64,000 nt of DNA from Natronorubrum bangense. GTDB lineage: Archaea; Halobacteriota; Halobacteria; Halobacteriales; Natrialbaceae. Of the stretch, positions 1 to 9,224 are shown piece by piece. Both the position numbers and the translations under genes were made by a program. Under the pieces are notes generated by a model. That model searched no databases, had not been told where the DNA came from, and saw only the letters and a program-made list of their open reading frames with translations. The stretch spans positions 496,001-560,000 of the forward strand of contig NZ_CP031305.1 of NCBI RefSeq assembly GCF_004799645.1, given 5' to 3'. How positions within the stretch are numbered: position 1 is the stretch's first letter; each line of letters opens with the position of its first letter.

Positions 1-930
1 GGGACGGTCAAGAGCGGAAACGTCGCCCTCGCTGGCGGGGTCGCGCTCAACTGCAAACTCAACAAACGGGTTCGTGAGGCCACCGTCGTCGATGACGTCT
101 TTGTCCAGCCTGTCGCCCACGATGCTGGACTCGCACTCGGTGCGGGCTGGATCGGACAGGACCCTGCGTCGGTCGAGCCCCTGTCGACGGTCTATTTCGG
201 TCCCGAGTACGATCTCGAGGCGATCGAATCGCGGCTCCAGACGAACAAGATCGCGTACGCAGAACCAGACGATCTCGAGGGATATGTCGCCAAGCGACTC
301 GCCGACGGTGCGCTTGTCGGCTGGTTCCAGGGCCGAATGGAGATGGGGCCACGGGCGCTGGGGGCACGAAGTATTCTCGCCGACCCACGAACGGCTGCCT
401 CGCGTGATCGCGTCAATCGGTTCGTCAAACACCGCGAGGAGTGGCGCCCGTTCGCTCCCTCGATGCTCGAGGAGGCCGCCGAGGAGTATCTCGTCGATGG
501 CCAGCCTGCGCCGTTTATGATCGATGCGTACGACGTCCGCTCCGAGAAGTTGGACGAACTCGAGGCAGTCGTCCACCCGGCAGATGGCTCGACGCGCCCA
601 CAAACCGTTCGCGAAGACCAGCACCCACGATACCATCGTCTGCTCTCGGCGTTCGAGGACATCACGGGCGTTCCGGTGCTGTTGAACACGTCGTTCAACG
701 ACCACGGCGAGCCGATCGTCAACACGCCGACGGAAGCGGTCAAGGACTTTTACGGCATGGGGCTCGATCTGCTCGTTCTTGGAGACTACGTTCTCGAAAA
801 GCCGACACAGTTGGTCGACAACCCAGACCGGATCGGCGAAGCAACCGTCAACCCGGCCGCCGGGGAACAGGAGTCAGGCACCGACGAGACAGCAACAGGA
901 CCACGGTCTGGCGAGCAACTGGTACAGTAA
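1..930 (+). CDS. Carbamoyltransferase, NodU/CmcH family (5' end cut by window)
   Basis: The reading frame is open from the first base, so the N-terminus lies outside the window. The visible 309 residues contain LAGGVALNCKLNKRV, then VAHDAGLALGAG, and the C-terminal module around MEMGPRALGARSILADPR, followed by WRPFAPSMLEE and LNTSFNDHGEPIV. These are hallmarks of the NodU/CmcH O-carbamoyltransferases, which transfer a carbamoyl group from carbamoyl phosphate to a sugar or antibiotic hydroxyl through a carbamoyl-adenylate. The acidic 40-residue tail is probably a haloadaptive extension. It is followed by glycosyltransferases and a FkbM methyltransferase, so a role in decorating a surface glycan is likely; the acceptor is unknown. 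Confidence 0.88.
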   Translation, partial: GTVKSGNVALAGGVALNCKLNKRVREATVVDDVFVQPVAHDAGLALGAGWIGQDPASVEPLSTVYFGPEYDLEAIESRLQTNKIAYAEPDDLEGYVAKRLADGALVGWFQGRMEMGPRALGARSILADPRTAASRDRVNRFVKHREEWRPFAPSMLEEAAEEYLVDGQPAPFMIDAYDVRSEKLDELEAVVHPADGSTRPQTVREDQHPRYHRLLSAFEDITGVPVLLNTSFNDHGEPIVNTPTEAVKDFYGMGLDLLVLGDYVLEKPTQLVDNPDRIGEATVNPAAGEQESGTDETATGPRSGEQLVQ

Positions 931-1003
931 TCTCGAAAAACCGACCGGTTTGACTCGAGTGACTGGTTGTCGCGTTCGGGTCGGTCGACTCATCTGTCGT
1001 CGA

Positions 1004-1993
1004 TTACGTTTGTGGCTCGAGTAAGCCCTCGGCCGACCGCTCGAGCTGGGTATCTGTGACAACATCCCGACCGAACCGAGCAAAATCGAGCGCAGACGAT
1101 CCCAGAACAGCAAAGCAGCAGATCGCGAGGCCGGTGACCGTCGGCCCGTGCTTTGTGGCTTCTAGGCCGTATCGAAACGCCCGCCGTCGGTTGTTCCGGG
1201 AGATCTCTGCCCAACCGTATGAGACGTGGCGGCCGTATCGGAGGCGGCGTTCGATGGCCGGGTGGCGTTCGATCTCGTCACGATATTTTGACCAGATTTT
1301 GCCCGAGATATCCCCAGCCTCGTCGAGATCGAGTTGGAGCCGTTCGGGTCGGTCATCGGCCATCTGCGTCGTGACGTTGTGGTCGTGAAACTGGCGAACG
1401 ACTAGCGGTTCGTCGACGTACTCGAACTCGTACTCGCGGGCGATCCGAATCGTCTGGTCCCAGTCTTCGCCGCGTTCGAAGTCAGTGTCGTACGTGCCGA
1501 CCGTCTCGAAACACTCAGTCCGGATCATGTGGCTCGAGTACGGTTTGAGATCGAACTGGGCGAGGATATCCGGATAGATGTCACCACGCATCGATGGCGT
1601 ATACGAACCGACAGTCCGGCCGTTCTGTCTGATGTGGCCACCAGTGTAGACGACGCCACAGTCCGGCTGCGCCGCCATGACGGCGAGTTGTGTTTCGACT
1701 TTCTCTGGAGCCCAGCGGTCGTCGTCGTCCAGAATACAGATATATTCGCCCCTGGCGTGTTCGATCGCCCGGTTCCGGCTGGCCGCGATTCCGAGGCGCT
1801 CGTCGTTGTAGATCGGCCGTACACGGTCGTCAGCAGCGTACTGCTCGAGGACGGCCTGTGTTTCGTCGACAGGAGGATCGCAGACGATCACGACTTCGAT
1901 TTCGTCGTGGGTCTGGGCGAGTGCAGTCTCGACGGCCCCGTCGATAAACGAGGGTCGATCGTAGGTCGGGATAATAACACTGACGAGCGTCAT
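1004..1993 (-). CDS. Family 2 glycosyltransferase
   Basis: This 329-residue protein begins MTLVSVIIPTYDRPSFI, the usual start of a GT-A fold GT2 enzyme. The nucleotide-sugar/metal-binding motif ILDDDDRW lies near residue 90-97, preceded by the ASRNRAIEHARGEY segment typical of the family. A second conserved block, ERGEDWDQTIRIAREYEFEYV, is the acceptor-side ED motif region. A hydrophobic stretch near residue 275-295 may dock it to the membrane. It is convergent with the carbamoyltransferase and divergent from the next GT2. Donor and acceptor sugars cannot be read from sequence; an S-layer or lipid-linked glycan is a reasonable guess. Confidence 0.88.
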   Translation of the reverse strand: MTLVSVIIPTYDRPSFIDGAVETALAQTHDEIEVVIVCDPPVDETQAVLEQYAADDRVRPIYNDERLGIAASRNRAIEHARGEYICILDDDDRWAPEKVETQLAVMAAQPDCGVVYTGGHIRQNGRTVGSYTPSMRGDIYPDILAQFDLKPYSSHMIRTECFETVGTYDTDFERGEDWDQTIRIAREYEFEYVDEPLVVRQFHDHNVTTQMADDRPERLQLDLDEAGDISGKIWSKYRDEIERHPAIERRLRYGRHVSYGWAEISRNNRRRAFRYGLEATKHGPTVTGLAICCFAVLGSSALDFARFGRDVVTDTQLERSAEGLLEPQT

Positions 1994-2338
1994 CTCCGTG
2001 ACTCACCTGCTGGTCGGCCCCGACAGGCAAGACTGTGAGTGCGCGCTACGAGAGACATAGCTGAACTCATCAGCAGACAGTACTTATTCATGCGCAGGAT
2101 TATCACCATTTCACGATCGCTTCACCGTGATTGTCGCGAGTTAGAGACCGATTGCTCGAGTCGATCGTGAAGAGACACATTCGTGCTCAGTTGACTGGAT
2201 GCGGCGGAATAGAGACCGTTTTGGATGGATTACTGTCGTGAGTCTGTGATCGTCGTGGCGCGAAGGGTGTCGCTACTTTTGGCGATCCTGCTCGAGTGTT
2301 TGACCAGCGATCGAGGACACGCCCGACTACAGTCGCTC
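1994..2338. other. 345-bp divergent intergenic region with spaced inverted repeat
   Basis: No gene is seen between the two divergent glycosyltransferases, although the downstream frame stays open from 2225. On the minus strand an A/T-rich box (ACTTATTCAT read on plus, 2090-2100) could serve the gene at 1993 at a long distance. A perfect 10-bp inverted repeat, TTCACGATCG (2110-2119) and CGATCGTGAA (2162-2171), sits in the middle, with arms 42 bp apart. Confidence 0.5.
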
Positions 2339-3301
2339 ATGAACGCAGACAGCACACACGAGGATCGACGGATGGATGCATGGCACAGCGACAGATGGCC
2401 AACGGTTTCAGTGATCGTTCCGGTCTATAACGATCCGTCGGGGCTTCGAGACACGCTCGACTCGCTGACGAGACAGACGTATCCGGACGCTGCACACGAG
2501 ATCCTGGTCGTCGACAACAACTCGACGGACGAAACACCAGCGGTTGCGCGGGCGTATGCGGACAAACACGACCAGGTCACGTTTCTGGTCGAAGAAGACA
2601 GACAGAGTTCCTACGCGGCACGGAATACGGGCATCGATCATGCACACGGCGAGATCTTCGCGTTCGTTGATGCCGATATGCTGGTCGAAACCGAGTGGCT
2701 CGCGGACGCGATCACGGCGTTTGCGGACACTGATGCCGAGTACATGGGCTGTAACGTCGAAATGCTGCCCTCGGAAGACCGTGAGTCCATCGCCGAGCGG
2801 TTCAATCTGCAGACTGCCTTCCCAATTGGCCACTTCATCGAGACGCTCGAGTTCGCACCGACGTGTTGTCTGGTCGTCCATCGAACAGTTCTCGATGACG
2901 TCGGCGCATTCGATCCACGACTGATCTCGGGTGGCGATCGGGAGTTCGGCAATCGAGTGCGTGATTCGGGTCGAGAGCTCCACTTCGCCCCGGAGGTGAC
3001 GATGTACCATCCCACTCGCTCGACGACCGATGCGATGGTACGAAAGTCACGCCGGATCGGGCGCGGCCTCTACCAGCTGCGAACGTTCCATCCCGATCAG
3101 TACGACAGTTGGCTCCCGCTTGCGCTCAACCCGATGCCGTTTCTCCCGCCACGACTCGAGCAGCTCCGAGCGATCGACGACTGGGAGGCACTCTCCCGTC
3201 GCGAGAAGGCCGGCTTCTATCTGTTGTCGTACGCACGAAACGTTTCGAACGGCATCGGTCGGCTCGAAGAGATGGTCCGGCGGCGTCTGCTCCCACGTTA
3301 A
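2339..3301 (+). CDS. Family 2 glycosyltransferase
   Basis: The protein carries PTVSVIVPVYNDPSGLRDTL at its start, VVDNNSTDET around residue 60 and FAFVDADMLVETEWL around residue 105, the DxD-type metal site of GT2 enzymes, followed by ISGGDREFGNRV. I place the start at ATG 2339 because the 38 upstream residues in the same frame from 2225 are not GT2-like. The C-terminal 80 residues (VRKSRRIGRGLYQLRTFHP onward) resemble membrane-associated GT2 proteins acting in polysaccharide assembly. It is divergent from the GT2 at 1004 and convergent with the FkbM gene. The sugar specificity is unknown. Confidence 0.87.
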   Translation: MNADSTHEDRRMDAWHSDRWPTVSVIVPVYNDPSGLRDTLDSLTRQTYPDAAHEILVVDNNSTDETPAVARAYADKHDQVTFLVEEDRQSSYAARNTGIDHAHGEIFAFVDADMLVETEWLADAITAFADTDAEYMGCNVEMLPSEDRESIAERFNLQTAFPIGHFIETLEFAPTCCLVVHRTVLDDVGAFDPRLISGGDREFGNRVRDSGRELHFAPEVTMYHPTRSTTDAMVRKSRRIGRGLYQLRTFHPDQYDSWLPLALNPMPFLPPRLEQLRAIDDWEALSRREKAGFYLLSYARNVSNGIGRLEEMVRRRLLPR

Positions 3302-3333
3302 GAGAGTGTGCCGGCCCGACCGTAGTTCGCACG

Positions 3334-4365
3334 TTACTTCCGTGCGATGAGTTCGATTGAGTGATCGCTCTCAGCCATCGCCCGCCGAAGGTCGCCAATG
3401 TCATCGACATCGCATTCGAGGCCGTGCCAGCGACGTTCGTCGGGGACGCCGGCCGCAGCATCGGTCCGAACCGCCGAAACGACCTCAAAGCCAGTGTCCG
3501 CAAATCGATTGATGAGTTCTGTCTTCGATTCCGAAGTCAACTCGAGCGGGTGGAGTTCGACGTAGACGAGCGTTGGTCCGGAGGCTTCGAGAACGTCAGT
3601 CAGTCCCGCGAGGACGTCACGCTCGTAGCCCTCGACGTCAAATCGGACGACGTTGATCGATTCTGGGGCGAGGTCACGGGTGGCGAGATATCGATTCCCC
3701 GTCGTCTGCTCGACCGAGATGGTTTCGCTGCTCTCGGCTCGCGTTTCGTCACCCGATTTTGGGTCACGAACTCGATGCTGGTTCGAGTGCGTGCTCAGTT
3801 CCATCTCGACAGTTCCGGTCTCGTCACCGAAAGCAAGCTGTTCGACGACGGTCACGTCGTCGTAGCCGTTGTGCGCGATGTTCTGTGTGAGGAGGTCGAC
3901 GTTCGACGGGATCGGCTCGACTGCGTGAATTCGTGCTCGATCGCCGAGGATCTCGGCCTCGATCGCACAGAAATACCCGATATTCGCGCCGATCTCGAGG
4001 ACGTGGAGTGGGCCGTCGACATCCTCGGCGAGTCGCTCGAGCGCTCGTCTGAAGGCGACAGTCGAGCAGTACTCGTGGACGCCGTAGGCAAGTAGCGTTC
4101 GCGAGATGCCGGCGTCTGCCGTATCGACGATCAGTTCGTGATCGGCGATCTCGACTGCTTGATACCGGCTGTCCTCGAGTCGAAATTCGTAGTACGGGTT
4201 CCAGCCGGTGAGCAGTTCCGTGGCGAATCCGACGGTGGCACCGGGCTGACCTGCACGCAGCAACCGCCCGAGTTTCCGGCCCTCGAGACGCAGATGTCGT
4301 GCGATACGCGACGTTCTGCCAGCTGTCGAGCGGAGCCGCGTCGTCGGTGTTTGGCTCTCGTTCAT
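3334..4365 (-). CDS. FkbM family SAM-dependent methyltransferase
   Basis: The SAM-binding motif VLEIGANIGYFCAIEAEIL is followed by HAVEPIPSNVDLLTQNI, VVRFDVEGYERDVLAGL and YVELHPLEL, the order and spacing of FkbM-type O-methyltransferases. These methylate sugar or polyketide hydroxyls. The frame extends upstream to a TTG at 4389, but ATG 4365 (MNESQTPTT) is the better start. A basic N-terminal region of about 50 residues precedes the catalytic domain. Its position beside two glycosyltransferases and a carbamoyltransferase points to methylation of a glycan; in haloarchaea, methylated sugars are known in S-layer N-glycans, but the substrate here is inferred only from context. Confidence 0.85.
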   Translation of the reverse strand: MNESQTPTTRLRSTAGRTSRIARHLRLEGRKLGRLLRAGQPGATVGFATELLTGWNPYYEFRLEDSRYQAVEIADHELIVDTADAGISRTLLAYGVHEYCSTVAFRRALERLAEDVDGPLHVLEIGANIGYFCAIEAEILGDRARIHAVEPIPSNVDLLTQNIAHNGYDDVTVVEQLAFGDETGTVEMELSTHSNQHRVRDPKSGDETRAESSETISVEQTTGNRYLATRDLAPESINVVRFDVEGYERDVLAGLTDVLEASGPTLVYVELHPLELTSESKTELINRFADTGFEVVSAVRTDAAAGVPDERRWHGLECDVDDIGDLRRAMAESDHSIELIARK

Positions 4366-4698
4366 CGAATCGGTTGTGACAGTGTCCAACTCAGTCGAGC
4401 GCCCATACGTGGCTGTGATGGTATTTCATACGTGTAGATAAGTCTGGAGAGCGCTTTCGGTCAGTGAGACGACGGCAATTTACGGACTCGAATCCGGGCT
4501 GGAGTAACCAGGTATTAACCGAGTCACAGGTGGGCGACCAGTAGCTGATTGGCGCGGCGAAAGCGGATCTTGTTCGAGCGCGCCAACTGCACGGATCAGT
4601 GGCGCTGGATGGCGGTTTCAGTCTGGGCCTGAGCGGCAGACTGGAACAGTCACGACGCTTTTTGCGAGGTCCCGGCCGTCGTTTAGCTGGCGATCATT
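4366..4698. other. Divergent intergenic region, promoters only
   Basis: This stretch separates the FkbM gene and the SPW gene. On the minus strand CTTATC at about 4437-4442 could be the TATA element of the FkbM gene. A T-rich CTTTTTG at about 4657-4663 is the best TATA candidate for the gene at 4699. A segment near 4490 (GGACTCGAATCCGG) looks superficially like a T-arm but no tRNA cloverleaf can be built around it. No other structure was seen. Confidence 0.4.
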
Positions 4699-5157
4699 AT
4701 GAGCGAACCCACGACCAGCGATCCAACTGGAGAGACACGCACCCGAGGCAAAGGTGAACCGGAGAGCCAGAAATGGCTCAGTGGCATCGTCTCCGTAATC
4801 GGCCTGTTGATCGCCATCTCACCGGCGATCTACGAGAGCGCGGCGTCTATGGCATGGAACAACGTCCTGGTGGGAGCAGCCATCTTCCTGCTCGCGGGAT
4901 ACAACTACTATCGACTCACCAACGGCTACTCGACCAGTACCGGCGTGATGTCACTCGTCGCCCTGCTTGCGCTGTGGACCATTGCCACTCCGTTTGCCTT
5001 CGAGGGGCAGTTCGCGATGGACGGACTCGATGTCGCAGCCCAGGGACTCGTCTGGAGTAACGTGATTGGAGGTATCATCATGGCAGTACTCGCTGGGTAC
5101 ATCGCGTACGCAGCGCGGACGGCTGTCCGGGCTGGGACGGCAGCCGGAACGAGCTGA
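4699..5157 (+). CDS. SPW-repeat integral membrane protein
   Basis: The 152-residue protein has a polar 25-residue N-terminus and four hydrophobic helices. Two internally similar halves each pair a helix with an amphipathic loop (SPAIYESAASMAWNNVLVGA and ATPFAFEGQFAMDG...VWSNVIGGI), the layout of the SPW repeat family of bacterial and haloarchaeal membrane proteins. No catalytic function is known for the family. It is convergent with the Gly-Pro-rich gene downstream. Confidence 0.8.
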   Translation: MSEPTTSDPTGETRTRGKGEPESQKWLSGIVSVIGLLIAISPAIYESAASMAWNNVLVGAAIFLLAGYNYYRLTNGYSTSTGVMSLVALLALWTIATPFAFEGQFAMDGLDVAAQGLVWSNVIGGIIMAVLAGYIAYAARTAVRAGTAAGTS

Positions 5158-5279
5158 TCTCTCATACGGGCCGTTGTCCGTCAGTGCCGGCGCGATCGCA
5201 GGATGTTGCGGTCGCGTCGGGAACTCGAGACAGCACGCCGTATCAGCCAGCACCAGCGGTGTTCTCCGTCTGCGATGGC

Positions 5280-5771
5280 TTACGGTGGACCGGCAGTGTT
5301 GGGTGGCCCAGCATCGTCGGGTGCACCGACATCATTCGGCGGGCCAGCGTCCGCTGGCGGACCAACATCGCTTGGCGGTCCGTCGTCGTCATCGAACGGT
5401 CCGTCATCCAGCCCGCTCGGTGGCTCTCCCTCGACCAACTCCGCCGGGTCGTCGCCGTCGAACGGATCAGAGCGGTTATTGACGTCCGAAACCGGTTGCT
5501 CCCCCGCAGCCGGTTCGGTAGCACCATCGACTGTGTCCTCATCGTTCAGCCCAGCGTCAGAACCGTTGCTGGTGTTCTCGGCAGCCGTCATCCCATCACT
5601 CGAGTCGCTTTCCGGCTGCTCGGATTCGGAGTCGTCGGTCGAACTCGGCTGGTCGGGTCCCATAGCGGGGGCGAAGAGGAGCCCGAGAGCGACAAAGGTG
5701 AGCAAGACGACCACGATAGTCACGAGTACCGTCGTCGGTGTCGCCTCCGGCGCATCGCGTGAACGTGCCAT
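5280..5771 (-). CDS. Membrane-anchored acidic Gly-Pro-rich protein
   Basis: The best start is ATG 5771 (MARSRDAPEATPTT), which puts a single transmembrane helix (VLVTIVVVLLTFVALGLLFA) at residues 14-33. The rest is an acidic, Ser/Glu/Gln-rich linker and a C-terminal run of degenerate repeats built on AGPP/VGPP/VGAP separated by four residues, ending at the stop. This has the form of an anchored, disordered, possibly extracytoplasmic stalk. No known domain was recognised. The longer frame to 5906 encodes an implausible basic, Cys-rich N-terminus and was not used. Confidence 0.6.
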   Translation of the reverse strand: MARSRDAPEATPTTVLVTIVVVLLTFVALGLLFAPAMGPDQPSSTDDSESEQPESDSSDGMTAAENTSNGSDAGLNDEDTVDGATEPAAGEQPVSDVNNRSDPFDGDDPAELVEGEPPSGLDDGPFDDDDGPPSDVGPPADAGPPNDVGAPDDAGPPNTAGPP

Positions 5772-5934
5772 TCGGTGAGACTGCGGTTCGGTTCCGATCG
5801 ACTTTGTTACGGTCAGCCAACAGCCACCCGCTCGAGACGGCTGTCTCGGGCAGCGTTGTACACGAACCCCGTTGTGAACAGCCGAACAATGAAATAGCCG
5901 GCACACCCAGTACTCCCCAAGACTGCTCGCTACT

Positions 5935-8643
5935 ATGACGAACCATTACGATCACGCGCAAGTCCAGGAGTTCTGGCAGTATGTTTGGGAGCGCGACGAC
6001 GTCTATGCGCTGCCCGAGGACGCCAACGACCCAACCTACGTTCTCGGAATGTTTCCGTACACGTCCGGAACGCTCCATATGGGCCATATTCGCAACTACG
6101 CGATCACCGACGCGTACTCACGATATCGCCGGATGCAAGGCGATGACGTCCTCCACCCCATGGGGTGGGACGCCTTCGGGCTGCCCGCCGAAAACGCCGC
6201 GTTTGAGCGCAAGACCGATCCCCAATCCTGGACGGAGGCGTGTATCCGCCGGATGCGCGAGGAACTCGAGACCATGGGCTTTGGCTACGACTGGTCTCGC
6301 GAGATCACGACCTGCGAGCCGGTGTACTACCGGTGGAATCAGTGGCTGTTCAAACGCCTCTACGAGGCAGGGCTCGTCGAGTACGACTCGGCAGCGGTCA
6401 ACTGGTGTCCTGACTGCGAGACCGTCCTCGCCGCAGCACAGGTCGAGGAACGCGAGGTCGAACGCAGTGAGACCTCGGAGTCAGCGAGCGGCGACGCCGC
6501 GAACCGCGAGGTTGAGCGCGTCTGCTGGCGGTGTGAGACACCCGTCGATCGGCGCGAACTCGACCAGTGGTTTTTCACGATTACGGACTACGCCGAAGAA
6601 CTCTACGACGGCCTCGAGGACCTCGAGGACTGGCCCGAAGGCGTCCGCGAGATCCAGCGCAACTGGATCGGCCGTCAGGAGGGCGCACGGATCACGTTCG
6701 CGGTCGCCGACCACGGCGACGTCGACATCTTTAGCACGCGGCCAGAGACGATCCATGGGGCGACGTATCTCGCGGTCTCGCCCGGCCACGACCTCGCTCG
6801 AGCGCTCGCCGAAGCCGACGACGAGGTGGCCGACTATATCGAAGACGCCCGCGAACGCGATCCGAGCGAGGTCGGCCTGTCTGGAATCGAGACGGATGCG
6901 ACGGCGATTCACCCACTCACCGGGGCGGAACTGCCCGTCTACGTGGCTGGCTACGTCTTAGAGGACGTCGGCACCGGCGCAGTGATGGGCGTTCCCGCTC
7001 ACAACGAGCGCGACCACGCGTTCGCGAGCGAACACGACCTGCCGGTCGAAGGCGTGATCGTCCCCGACGGTGACACGCCGCTCGACCTCGAGGAGGGGGC
7101 CTTCACCGGCGAGGGCGTCCTCGAGGCAAGCGGCGAGTACGACGGCGTGGCGAGCGAGACGGCTCGAGAACGGATCGTCGCCGACCACGACGCCCTCGCG
7201 GAAGACGTCACCTACCGGCTGCGAGACTGGCTGATCTCCCGCCAGCGCTACTGGGGGACGCCGATTCCCGTTGTCCACTGTGAGGACTGTGGCCACGTGC
7301 TCGTGCCGGATGAGGAGCTGCCGGTCGAACTCCCCGAGTTCGTTCGCACCACCGGGAACCCACTCGAGGAACACGAGTCGTTCCGCGAGACCGACTGCCC
7401 GGAGTGTGGCGGCCCGGCCCGCCGCGAGACGGATACGATGGACACGTTCGTCGACTCCTCGTGGTACTACCTGCGCTTTCTCTCGCCGGATCTCGAGGAT
7501 GCTCCGTTCGACACCCAACTGGCCGAGGAGTGGCTGCCGGTCGACGTCTACGTCGGCGGCGAGGAACACGCGATCCTCCATCTGCTCTACACACGATTCT
7601 TCACACGGGCGCTCGCGGATCTGGACTTGCTCGATCGACGCGAACCCATCACGGAGCTCAAGAGTCAGGGGACGGTGTTGTACGACGGCGAGAAGATGTC
7701 CAGTTCGAAAGGCAACGTCGTCGCGCCACAGGAGTACGGCGCGGAGACGACGCGGCTGTTCGTCCTCTCGGCAGCCCACCCCGAACAGGACTTCGAGTGG
7801 ACCGCAAACAACGTTCGCGGAGCCTACGATCTCCAGCAGACGCTCTACGATATGGCGTCCACGTTCGTCGAAGAAGGCGACACCCGCATCGAGACGCGAG
7901 CCCACGACGAGTACATTGCCCGGGAAATCGACCGGACGATCGCCGCCGTGACCGACGAGTACGAGCGGTTCCGGTTCCACCGCGCTGCCACAGAGATTCA
8001 GGAGCTGGCACGGCGACTTCGGCGCTACCGGGCCTACGATCGGCCACACGAGGAGATCTACCGACGTGGCCTGCTCACACTCGCAGCCCTGATCTCGCCG
8101 ATGGCACCCCACCTCGGCGAGGAGCTGTGGAACAAGCTCCGCGGCGAGGGACTGGTCGTCGAAGCCGACTGGCCAACAGCCGAACGCGACGTGAGCCAGT
8201 ACCGACTCGAGCGCCAACTCGTCGAGTCGACGCTTGCAGACGTCCGTGATATCGTCGACGTCGCCGCGATCGACGAGCCGGAACAGATCGAGCTCGTTAT
8301 CGCCCAAGACTGGAAGTACGACGTGGCACGGCTCGTCGCTGAAGCCACCGACGAAACCATTGATGACGTCGATACTGGCTCGCTCGTCGACCGCGTCCTG
8401 GCGGCCGATCTCGAGGGTGATCGTGAGGCCGTCGCGACGTTTGTCGTCGACCTGGCCGAACAGGTCGGACGGACGGAGCTCGAACAGCTCCTCGATGCCG
8501 AAGAGGAACTGGCAATCGCAGAGCAGAGCGCGTGGCTGCTCACCGACGAGTTTGGCGCCGATGTGGTCGTCCGACGGGCGACCGATGGCGACGATTCGGT
8601 TGGAAGCAGCCGGCCAGGCAAGCCAGCGATTCATATCAGCTAG
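5935..8643 (+). CDS. leuS: Leucyl-tRNA synthetase, bacterial-type body
   Basis: This class I synthetase charges tRNA-Leu. The HIGH-type motif is PYTSGTLHMGHIRNY (about residues 41-55) and the KMSKS-type loop is KMSSSKGN starting at K587. Two zinc-type cysteine pairs, WCPDC and VCWRC, are separated by an acidic insertion rich in Glu and Ser. The CP1 editing domain (GATYLAVSPGHDLA, then TGAVMGVPAHNERDHAF) is intact. The body resembles bacterial LeuRS in sequence (GWDAFGLPAENAA, WSREITTCEPVYYRWNQW) rather than the usual archaeal form of about 950 residues, while the last ~150 residues are not clearly bacterial. Chimeric bacterial/archaeal LeuRS proteins are known from Natrialba magadii. The gene is monocistronic. 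Confidence 0.95.
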   Translation: MTNHYDHAQVQEFWQYVWERDDVYALPEDANDPTYVLGMFPYTSGTLHMGHIRNYAITDAYSRYRRMQGDDVLHPMGWDAFGLPAENAAFERKTDPQSWTEACIRRMREELETMGFGYDWSREITTCEPVYYRWNQWLFKRLYEAGLVEYDSAAVNWCPDCETVLAAAQVEEREVERSETSESASGDAANREVERVCWRCETPVDRRELDQWFFTITDYAEELYDGLEDLEDWPEGVREIQRNWIGRQEGARITFAVADHGDVDIFSTRPETIHGATYLAVSPGHDLARALAEADDEVADYIEDARERDPSEVGLSGIETDATAIHPLTGAELPVYVAGYVLEDVGTGAVMGVPAHNERDHAFASEHDLPVEGVIVPDGDTPLDLEEGAFTGEGVLEASGEYDGVASETARERIVADHDALAEDVTYRLRDWLISRQRYWGTPIPVVHCEDCGHVLVPDEELPVELPEFVRTTGNPLEEHESFRETDCPECGGPARRETDTMDTFVDSSWYYLRFLSPDLEDAPFDTQLAEEWLPVDVYVGGEEHAILHLLYTRFFTRALADLDLLDRREPITELKSQGTVLYDGEKMSSSKGNVVAPQEYGAETTRLFVLSAAHPEQDFEWTANNVRGAYDLQQTLYDMASTFVEEGDTRIETRAHDEYIAREIDRTIAAVTDEYERFRFHRAATEIQELARRLRRYRAYDRPHEEIYRRGLLTLAALISPMAPHLGEELWNKLRGEGLVVEADWPTAERDVSQYRLERQLVESTLADVRDIVDVAAIDEPEQIELVIAQDWKYDVARLVAEATDETIDDVDTGSLVDRVLAADLEGDREAVATFVVDLAEQVGRTELEQLLDAEEELAIAEQSAWLLTDEFGADVVVRRATDGDDSVGSSRPGKPAIHIS

Positions 8644-8796
8644 CTGCCCGTCGTGTCTCGAGGTGGGCCGTGTGAGTGACAGCGAGGGGAGTGGTGTTAT
8701 CGACTCACGATAGCCAGATAACCAAACGGGGCTGTACGCTCCAATACCGGTAATCAGCGGTCGTGTTCCTGTCAGAAATAAATCGGAGAAAGACAG

Positions 8797-8804
8797 TTTT
8801 ATTT
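8797..8804 (+). promoter_or_regulatory. TATA-like box of the HalOD1 gene
   Basis: TTTTATTT lies 25-32 nt upstream of ATG 8829, the spacing expected of a leaderless haloarchaeal transcript. Confidence 0.5.
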
Positions 8805-8828
8805 CATCGGGTTTGATACAGTGGCAAT

Positions 8829-9116
8829 ATGACTGCGGGGGGCCACGATCATGTCGACAGACCGAATCGGAACGAACCGAGTCAAGCAGTCGTCGAAGCG
8901 ATCGCCGAAGCAGAAGACGTTCCCACCAGACAGGTGCGGCCACCAACGTACGAATCGTTACACGCCGCTGTCGATCCAGAGGCGCTCGACCGTCTGTTTG
9001 CGCCTCGAGCCGACGGCACACCACGAGCCGGTGGGCAAGTCTCGTTTCCGTTCTGTGGCTACGACGTGACCGTCGAACAGAACGGGTCGGTTACACTCGA
9101 GAAGACGATCGACTGA
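8829..9116 (+). CDS. HalOD1 output domain protein
   Basis: The 95-residue acidic protein ends in an approximately 70-residue HalOD1 domain: VVEAIAEAEDVPTRQVRPPT, LHAAVDPEALDRLF and the C-terminal beta strands VSFPFCGYDVTVEQNGSVTL. HalOD1 is a haloarchaeal domain often fused to or encoded near signalling proteins; its biochemical role is unknown. It stands alone here with its own promoter. Confidence 0.82.
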   Translation: MTAGGHDHVDRPNRNEPSQAVVEAIAEAEDVPTRQVRPPTYESLHAAVDPEALDRLFAPRADGTPRAGGQVSFPFCGYDVTVEQNGSVTLEKTID

Positions 9117-9224
9117 TCGCGTGCGGTGGTGTCGACACGACTGCTGGTTCACCGGCAAGGTGAGACGCGAGTTTTCTGGTCGGGAACAGCAAGACAGATA
9201 CGGAGCCTGTCCTAACGCAGCATA

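Noticed and set aside
4480..4510. tRNA T-arm-like GGACTCGAATCC
   Set aside because: No matching acceptor, D or anticodon stems could be found around it.
6958..9024. Minus-strand open frame of 688 codons opposite leuS
   Set aside because: It is the antisense shadow of a strongly conserved leuS, and its residues have no family resemblance. Long antisense frames are common in high-GC haloarchaeal DNA.
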